Shown piece by piece: positions 6,370 to 10,284 of a stretch of 10,284 bases of DNA. Within the stretch, counting starts at the first letter, position 1; each line of letters opens with the position of its first letter. This DNA is from an uncultured bacterium (GTDB lineage: Bacteria > Eisenbacteria > RBG-16-71-46 > CAIMUX01): contig CAMPIC010000055.1 in assembly GCA_946886185.1 (NCBI GenBank), positions 1 to 10,284 of the forward strand, read 5' to 3'. The notes beneath the pieces were generated by a model. That model searched no databases and was not told the origin of the DNA. It saw nothing but the letters and a program-made list of their open reading frames with translations. A program made the translations under genes and the position numbers.

Positions 6370-7521
6370 ATGCCTCTTCCCCGATTTCAGGTGACTCCCG
6401 TCCGCGGCCCCCGCGAGCTCAAAGAGTTCGCGACATTTCCGTGGAAGGTGTATCGAGGCGATCGCAACTGGGTCCCTCCGTTGATCCGCGACACGCTCGC
6501 GATGCTCGATCGCACCAAGCATCCGTTCCATGAGCACGGCGAGGTCGAGTACTTCCTGGCGCGGCGGCGGGAGTCGGGGCCGGAGGGTCGCGCCGGCGAG
6601 GTCGTCGGCCGAATTGCCGCCATCATCAACCGTCTCCACAACGAGTTTCATCAGGAGAAGGCCGGTTTTTTCGGCTTCTTCGAGACGATGCCGGATCCTC
6701 TGATCTCGGCTTCATTGCTGCAGGCTGCGTCCGACTGGCTAGGAGAGCGCGGGATGGAATGCGTGCGAGGCCCCGCAAGCTTCTCCAGCAATGAAGAGTT
6801 CGGCCTCCTCGTGGATGGGTTCGACTCCGCTCCGATGATCTTGATGCCGTACAACCCGCCCTACTACGCGGATCACCTGGAGAGCGCGGGGTTTGCGAAA
6901 GAGAAGGATCTACTCGCCTTCTATCTGCAGGACGAGGTGGCTCCGGAGCGCGTGCTGCGTCTGGCCCAGCGGCTCGCGGAACGCAGCAGCGTGAAGGTGC
7001 GCTTCTTCGAGAAGAAACGGTTTCGCCAGGAAGTAGAGCTGGTGCGCGATCTCTACAATCGCGCCTGGGAGAAGAACTGGGGATTCGTTCCCATGACGGA
7101 CGCCGAGATCGATCACATGGCGGCCTCGCTCAAGCCCGCCATCGACCCGCGACTCATCCTGTTCGCGGAGATCGAAGGGAAACCGATCGGATTCGCGCTC
7201 GCGCTCCCGGATCTGAATCAGGCGATCGCGAAGGCGAACGGGAGGCTGTTCCCGTTCGGAATGATCCGGATTCTCCTCGAATCACGAAGGGTTCATCGTG
7301 TGCGCGTGCTCACCCTCGGCGTCCTTCCGGAGTATCGCCGCCTCGGAGCGGACTTGCTCCTCTACGCCATGCTCTACAGCGACGGGGTTCGGCGCGGCTA
7401 TCACGCGGGCGAGTTCTCGTGGATCCTGGAAGACAACGAGTTGATGAAGAAGCCGCTGCAGGCGCTGGGCGCAACGGTCTACAAGACCTATCGGGTCTAC
7501 GATCGGCCGATCGCGCGATGA
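6370..7521 (+). CDS. bcerS: GNAT-family acyltransferase, probable bacterial ceramide synthase
   Basis: The 383-residue protein belongs to a large family annotated as GNAT N-acetyltransferase, recognisable by FPWKVYRGDRNWVPPL (23-38), GFFGFFE (99-105), the MPYNPPYY segment (159-166), NWGFVPMTDAE (236-246), ALALPDLNQA (277-286) and SWILEDN (350-356). A GNAT motif A-like region, LTLGVLPEYRRLGADLLL (314-331), marks the acyl-thioester site. In Caulobacter a GNAT-fold enzyme, bCerS, N-acylates 3-ketosphinganine. The position between spt and a CerR-like reductase makes that role likely here. I see no transmembrane helix. ATG 6370 is preferred because conserved sequence starts just after it and GGAG lies at 6352-6355, though 12 bases is a wide spacing. 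ATG 6340 would add ten non-conserved residues and lacks a well-spaced site. The stop overlaps the next start (ATGA). The acyl donor (CoA or ACP) and chain length cannot be read from sequence; another amine acceptor is the main alternative. Confidence 0.8.
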   Translation: MPLPRFQVTPVRGPRELKEFATFPWKVYRGDRNWVPPLIRDTLAMLDRTKHPFHEHGEVEYFLARRRESGPEGRAGEVVGRIAAIINRLHNEFHQEKAGFFGFFETMPDPLISASLLQAASDWLGERGMECVRGPASFSSNEEFGLLVDGFDSAPMILMPYNPPYYADHLESAGFAKEKDLLAFYLQDEVAPERVLRLAQRLAERSSVKVRFFEKKRFRQEVELVRDLYNRAWEKNWGFVPMTDAEIDHMAASLKPAIDPRLILFAEIEGKPIGFALALPDLNQAIAKANGRLFPFGMIRILLESRRVHRVRVLTLGVLPEYRRLGADLLLYAMLYSDGVRRGYHAGEFSWILEDNELMKKPLQALGATVYKTYRVYDRPIAR

Positions 7522-8588
7522 ATGGAGAACGGGACGAAAGATCGATCGCCCGGCCTGCGGGCGAGGCGCCGGGCGCGCGCGTTGCGCCGGTACGCGTCCT
7601 TTTGACCGGAGCGAGCGGGTTCGTCGGCTCTCACGTGGCCGACGCCCTCGTTCGCGAAGGGTACCGCGTGCGCGCACTCCTCAGACGCAGCAGCAAAACG
7701 AAGTGGATTCGGGGCCTTCCGCTCGAAGTCGCATACGGCGATGTCACGGACAAGGCCTCGCTGGCGGGGGCGTGTGTCGGCGTGCAGAGCGTGGTGCATT
7801 TCGGCGCGCTCACCTCGGCTCGATCCGAGGCGGAGTTTCGCGCCGTGAACGATACCGGGACGCGCAACCTCGCGGAGTCGCTCGCGGAGCGCGGTGAGCC
7901 GGACGGGTTCTTCATCTATTGCAGCTCGCTCGCGGCTGGTGGACCGGCCATCGCCACCCAGAGCCGACCCGAACCGGTTCGGACCGAGGAGGATCCGGAC
8001 ACGCCGATCACTCCCTATGGGCGAACCAAGCTGGATGGGGAACGAGCGGCACGGGAAGTCGCCGCCGGGTCGGGACGCTTTCGCATGGTGGCGCTGCGAC
8101 CTCCCGCGGTCTACGGCCCGCGGGACACGGACATCCTGATGCTCTTTCGGCTGATCAAGAACGGCGTGCTTCCTCTGCCCGCTCCGCCGGAAGCCCGGCT
8201 CAGTCTGGTGCACGTGGCCGACCTGGTGCAGGCGACGGTGGAGGTCGCTCGCAAACAGGTGGAAGGGACGTACTATGTGTGCGACGGGGAGCCGCACACC
8301 TGGATCGAGGTGGGGCAGCTCGCGGCACAGATCATGCATGTCTCCGCGCGCCCCCTTCGCATTCCCGCCTGGACCTCGGTGTCGGTGGCCGTGCTCGCGG
8401 AATTTGCCGGCAAGGCGCTCGGCAAGCCGCCGCTCCTCCATCGAGGACGGATTCGGGACATGCGGCAGCCGCACTGGGTATGCTCGGCGGAACGAGCTCG
8501 TCGAGAATGGGGCTTCGTCCCTCGGGTCTCTCTGGAGGATGGTTTGCACGACACGCTCACCTGGTATCGGGAGCAGCGATGGCTGTAG
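7518..8588 (+). CDS. cerR: NAD(P)-dependent epimerase/reductase, probable ceramide reductase CerR
   Basis: This 356-residue extended short-chain dehydrogenase has the nucleotide-binding motif VRVLLTGASGFVGSH (25-39; TGxxGxxG at 30-37), a DVTD acidic segment (75-78), the active-site serines in YCSSLAAGG (134-142), the catalytic YxxxK (Tyr167, Lys171 in YGRTK) and RPPAVYGPRD (194-203). The catalytic set is intact. In Caulobacter the epimerase-like CerR reduces 3-oxo-ceramide to dihydroceramide after acylation. Adjacency to spt and the GNAT gene points to the same step here. The first ~24 residues are polar and precede the Rossmann fold. The start at 7518 is fixed by the ATGA overlap with the GNAT stop; the frame is open further upstream but without a ribosome site. 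The 3' end overlaps the next gene by 10 nt, implying translational coupling. A nucleotide-sugar epimerase or 3-beta-hydroxysteroid dehydrogenase-like role is the alternative from sequence alone. Confidence 0.85.
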   Translation: MNGERDERSIARPAGEAPGARVAPVRVLLTGASGFVGSHVADALVREGYRVRALLRRSSKTKWIRGLPLEVAYGDVTDKASLAGACVGVQSVVHFGALTSARSEAEFRAVNDTGTRNLAESLAERGEPDGFFIYCSSLAAGGPAIATQSRPEPVRTEEDPDTPITPYGRTKLDGERAAREVAAGSGRFRMVALRPPAVYGPRDTDILMLFRLIKNGVLPLPAPPEARLSLVHVADLVQATVEVARKQVEGTYYVCDGEPHTWIEVGQLAAQIMHVSARPLRIPAWTSVSVAVLAEFAGKALGKPPLLHRGRIRDMRQPHWVCSAERARREWGFVPRVSLEDGLHDTLTWYREQRWL

Positions 8589-9556
8589 GGGGAGAGGCGG
8601 AACGCGCGGAGTCGGGCGGCTATTCGTTCCCGCCAGAGGGGTCGGACGAGCGACCCGAGTGGGTAACGTCGGATTCGCCGACCGTGGGGCGCGGATATCT
8701 GCCTGCGGACTATGTCGTGATGGCGTTCGCGATCTTCAATCTCGTCTGCATCGCGATCGGGTTTTCCCATATACGGCACGGCGGCTGGCTCGCGGCGGGG
8801 ATCCTTTCGTACCTGATCCTGATCATCTCCTTCCGATGGCTGCCGCCCGCGCGGGTTCAGCCCCTCACTTTTCTCCGGGACGCGCATGCGCTCTTGGCGA
8901 TCGCACCCGCGTACGCGATCGCCGGCGTGATCAATCAAGCGATCTTCCATCGATACTTCGATGACATGGTGCTGGTATGGGATCGAGCGATCTTCGGGGG
9001 GCATCCTCATCAATACCTGTCGCAGATCTGGCCCTGGGGGCTTCTGAGCGAAGGTCTGCACCTGAGCTACTGGCTCTATCTCTGGCTGGTGCCCGCGCTG
9101 GGATTCACCCTCTACTTCATGCGCAGGCACGCCGCATTTCGCATCGTTGCCACGTCCGCCAGCGCGACATTCTTCCTCTGCCAGTTCGCCTTCGTGCTCT
9201 TTCCCGTGCGCGGTCCCTATTACACCTTCCCTCCCGTCCAGGCGTCCGGATCCGTTTTTCCCGCACTCGTCCACTCGACGCTCGACCTTGGGGCTTCCGT
9301 GGGAACGGCATTTCCCTCGTCCCATTGCGCCGCGGCGGTGGTGGTGGCGATGTTGGCTTGGAGATACGCTCCCAGAGCCTTGGCCGCGGGAATCACGCTG
9401 ATCACCCTCGGCATCTTGATCGGAACGGTCTACGGCGGATTCCACTACGCGGTCGATGCGATCGCCGGTCTGCTCATTGGATTGACGATGGGGGTCGTGG
9501 GACCGCGCTTGCACGTGCGGCTCGCGCGCAGCTCTTCGGTGCGTCGAGTCGCGTAG
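8579..9556 (+). CDS. PAP2/AUR1-type membrane phosphotransferase, candidate sphingolipid headgroup synthase
   Basis: This 325-residue protein has a polar N-terminal tail (about 1-40) and then seven or eight hydrophobic segments (about 43-62, 68-86, 103-120, 160-180, 187-208, 250-262, 267-285, 292-308), so it is an inner-membrane protein. Catalytic PAP2 motifs are present as FPSSHCAA (245-252, His249) and YGGFHYAVDAIAG (285-297, His289 with Asp293). The first motif of classic PAP2 phosphatases is replaced by FPVRGPYY (208-215), as in the AUR1/PAP2_3 branch that includes inositol-phosphorylceramide synthases. Such enzymes transfer a phospho-headgroup from a phospholipid to ceramide. The start at 8579 has GGGAG five bases upstream and overlaps cerR by 10 nt. 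A continuous frame extends back to 7919 inside cerR but is only a shadow. The headgroup donor is unknown. A lipid phosphate phosphatase acting on undecaprenyl-PP, phosphatidate or a sphingoid phosphate is the main alternative. Confidence 0.82.
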   Translation: MAVGGEAERAESGGYSFPPEGSDERPEWVTSDSPTVGRGYLPADYVVMAFAIFNLVCIAIGFSHIRHGGWLAAGILSYLILIISFRWLPPARVQPLTFLRDAHALLAIAPAYAIAGVINQAIFHRYFDDMVLVWDRAIFGGHPHQYLSQIWPWGLLSEGLHLSYWLYLWLVPALGFTLYFMRRHAAFRIVATSASATFFLCQFAFVLFPVRGPYYTFPPVQASGSVFPALVHSTLDLGASVGTAFPSSHCAAAVVVAMLAWRYAPRALAAGITLITLGILIGTVYGGFHYAVDAIAGLLIGLTMGVVGPRLHVRLARSSSVRRVA

Positions 9557-9576
9557 AAAGCAACCAGGAGGACCCG

Positions 9577-10080
9577 GTGTTTCGCAAAATCGAAGACTTC
9601 GTCGACGAGTACAAGCAGGTTCGCGCCGGAACGCAAGCGGTTCTGGCAGCCCTAACCAACCAGAATCTCGGCCAGCAGGTGCACAAGGATCACCGCACTT
9701 TGGGCAGACTGGCGTGGCACCTCGCCATCTCGGTTCCGGAGATGATGAACCGTACCGGGCTCGGGCTTTCTTCGTTGGATCCGGAGGCGCCGATGCCTGA
9801 GACGGCGGACGCGATTCGCGACGGGTACGCGCGAGCCAGCCAGGAGCTCGTGACCGCCGTCTCTTCGCAGTGGGAAGACGAGACCTTGCTCGAAACCGAC
9901 CCGATGTACGGAGAGCCATGGCCGCGCGGATACACCCTGACCTCGCTGATCCATCACGAGATCCATCACAGGGCGCAGATGACCGTGCTGCTTCGTCAGG
10001 CGGGCGCGCGGGTGCCGGGACTGTTCGGGCCATCGCTGGAAGAGTGGGAGCAATACGGAGCGCCCGCGCCGGCGATCTGA
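9577..10080 (+). CDS. DinB/YfiT-like four-helix metalloprotein
   Basis: This 167-residue protein has a DinB-superfamily layout. The first metal-ligand His is in LGRLAWHLA (His48). A YTLTSLIHHEIHHRAQM segment (119-135) supplies the H-x3-H pair (His127, His131) with the usual HRxQ that follows. A helical N terminus and a loose Trp/Pro/Gly-rich segment before the last helix fit the family. DinB-fold proteins bind a divalent metal and include thiol-dependent transferases and many proteins of unknown role; the substrate here cannot be read from sequence. The start is GTG 9577, chosen because a perfect AGGAGG (9566-9571) lies five bases before it; the frame is open upstream but that part overlaps the PAP2 gene. 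It follows the PAP2 stop by 20 nt, so it is very likely cotranscribed with the sphingolipid genes. No terminator is evident after it. Confidence 0.88.
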   Translation: MFRKIEDFVDEYKQVRAGTQAVLAALTNQNLGQQVHKDHRTLGRLAWHLAISVPEMMNRTGLGLSSLDPEAPMPETADAIRDGYARASQELVTAVSSQWEDETLLETDPMYGEPWPRGYTLTSLIHHEIHHRAQMTVLLRQAGARVPGLFGPSLEEWEQYGAPAPAI

Positions 10081-10198
10081 TCTGCCGTCAATTCGACAGC
10101 CTCGTCGTCGGATGTTCTCGACAAACTCTGCATCGAGCCGGAGATCGCGCCGGGGCGCCCGCTCTCGACCTCGATCACCACAATCGGTTCGGCGTTCA

Positions 10199-10210
10199 GA
10201 CTACGTAGTC
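10199..10210. repeat. Perfect 12-bp palindrome GACTACGTAGTC
   Basis: The self-complementary sequence GACTACGTAGTC lies about 120 bases after the last stop codon and about 60 bases before a possible start at the right edge. A palindrome upstream of a start could be an operator half-site pair. Only one copy is seen in the window, so this is weak. Confidence 0.3.
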
Positions 10211-10254
10211 GACTTCGCCACACGTTCGGCAGCTGTCTCTCACTGGAGCAGGTC

Positions 10255-10284
10255 AGGAGGGAGCGAACGGGTGGGTCCCTTCAT
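10255..10284 (+). other. Possible ribosome-binding site and start of a gene running off the right edge
   Basis: AGGAGG (10255-10260) is followed ten bases later by GTG at 10271, and the frame stays open for the four remaining codons. Too little is visible to name a product. The Shine-Dalgarno is as strong as those of ytxH and the DinB gene, which is the only support. The rest of 10081-10254 shows no ORF or terminator I can defend. Confidence 0.25.

Noticed and set aside
6171..6533. 120-codon plus-strand frame starting in the spt-GNAT gap with GAGG-like context
   Set aside because: It runs into the GNAT gene out of frame, shows no ACP phosphopantetheine motif (DSL) or other domain, and has biased composition.
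7919..8578. Upstream extension of the PAP2 frame through cerR
   Set aside because: The extension lies inside cerR in another frame, has no motif or ribosome site, and the ATG at 8579 has a good GGGAG; the continuity is chance.
8273..10033. 586-codon open frame on the minus strand opposite cerR, the PAP2 gene and the DinB gene
   Set aside because: It is antisense to three genes with clear motifs; its translation is low-complexity and rich in Arg, Pro and Gly with no recognisable domain, as expected from codon bias in GC-rich DNA.
10081..10190. GC-rich inverted segments after the DinB stop as a terminator
   Set aside because: Stems are only 4-5 bp (for example GCGC around CGGG) and no T run follows.

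Overview
The window is GC-rich and densely coded. It holds eight genes that look real, one of them cut by the left edge, and reads as chromosomal sequence from an environmental bacterium. Nothing here fixes the taxon. A membrane-anchored DUF948/YtxH pair, a PIN-PhoH ATPase and a complete-looking ceramide cluster would suit a Gram-negative-type lineage such as the FCB/Gemmatimonadota/Eisenbacteria-like groups or deltaproteobacteria. That is a guess from gene content and base composition. I see no rRNA, tRNA, CRISPR array, insertion sequence or phage gene.

Left part (1-980): the 3' end of a DUF948-type coiled-coil membrane protein is followed by a YtxH-domain envelope protein with a strong Shine-Dalgarno (SD). 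This is the same pairing as ytxG-ytxH of Bacillus. Two short direct-repeat arrays flank ytxH: 2 copies of a 50/51-bp unit upstream and 3 copies of a 30-bp unit downstream.

Middle (980-4242, minus strand): an RhlE-like DEAD-box RNA helicase has a long, repeat-bearing, basic C-terminal tail and a double-hairpin terminator. Downstream of it lies a PIN-PhoH protein with its own candidate sigma-70-type promoter. Both products act on RNA.

Right part (4912-10080, plus strand): this is the most interesting region and looks like a sphingolipid locus. Serine palmitoyltransferase is followed by a GNAT-fold acyltransferase matching the expected bacterial ceramide synthase, an NAD(P)-dependent epimerase-like reductase matching CerR, an integral-membrane PAP2/AUR1-type phosphotransferase that could add a polar headgroup to ceramide, and a DinB-fold metalloprotein. 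The last four are tightly packed (ATGA overlap, 10-nt overlap, 20-nt gap) and probably one transcript. spt has its own candidate promoter and is separated from them by 210 nt. The proposed route is serine + acyl thioester -> 3-ketosphinganine (Spt) -> 3-oxo-dihydroceramide (GNAT enzyme) -> dihydroceramide (CerR) -> phospho-headgroup sphingolipid (PAP2 protein). The first three steps follow the published Caulobacter pathway. The headgroup step and the DinB role are inferred from context.

The 669-bp gap between the divergent helicase and spt genes holds a leader hairpin, a spt promoter candidate and one doubtful 20-codon ORF, and otherwise nothing I can name. The last 204 bp hold a 12-bp palindrome and a possible SD and start codon for a gene beyond the edge.
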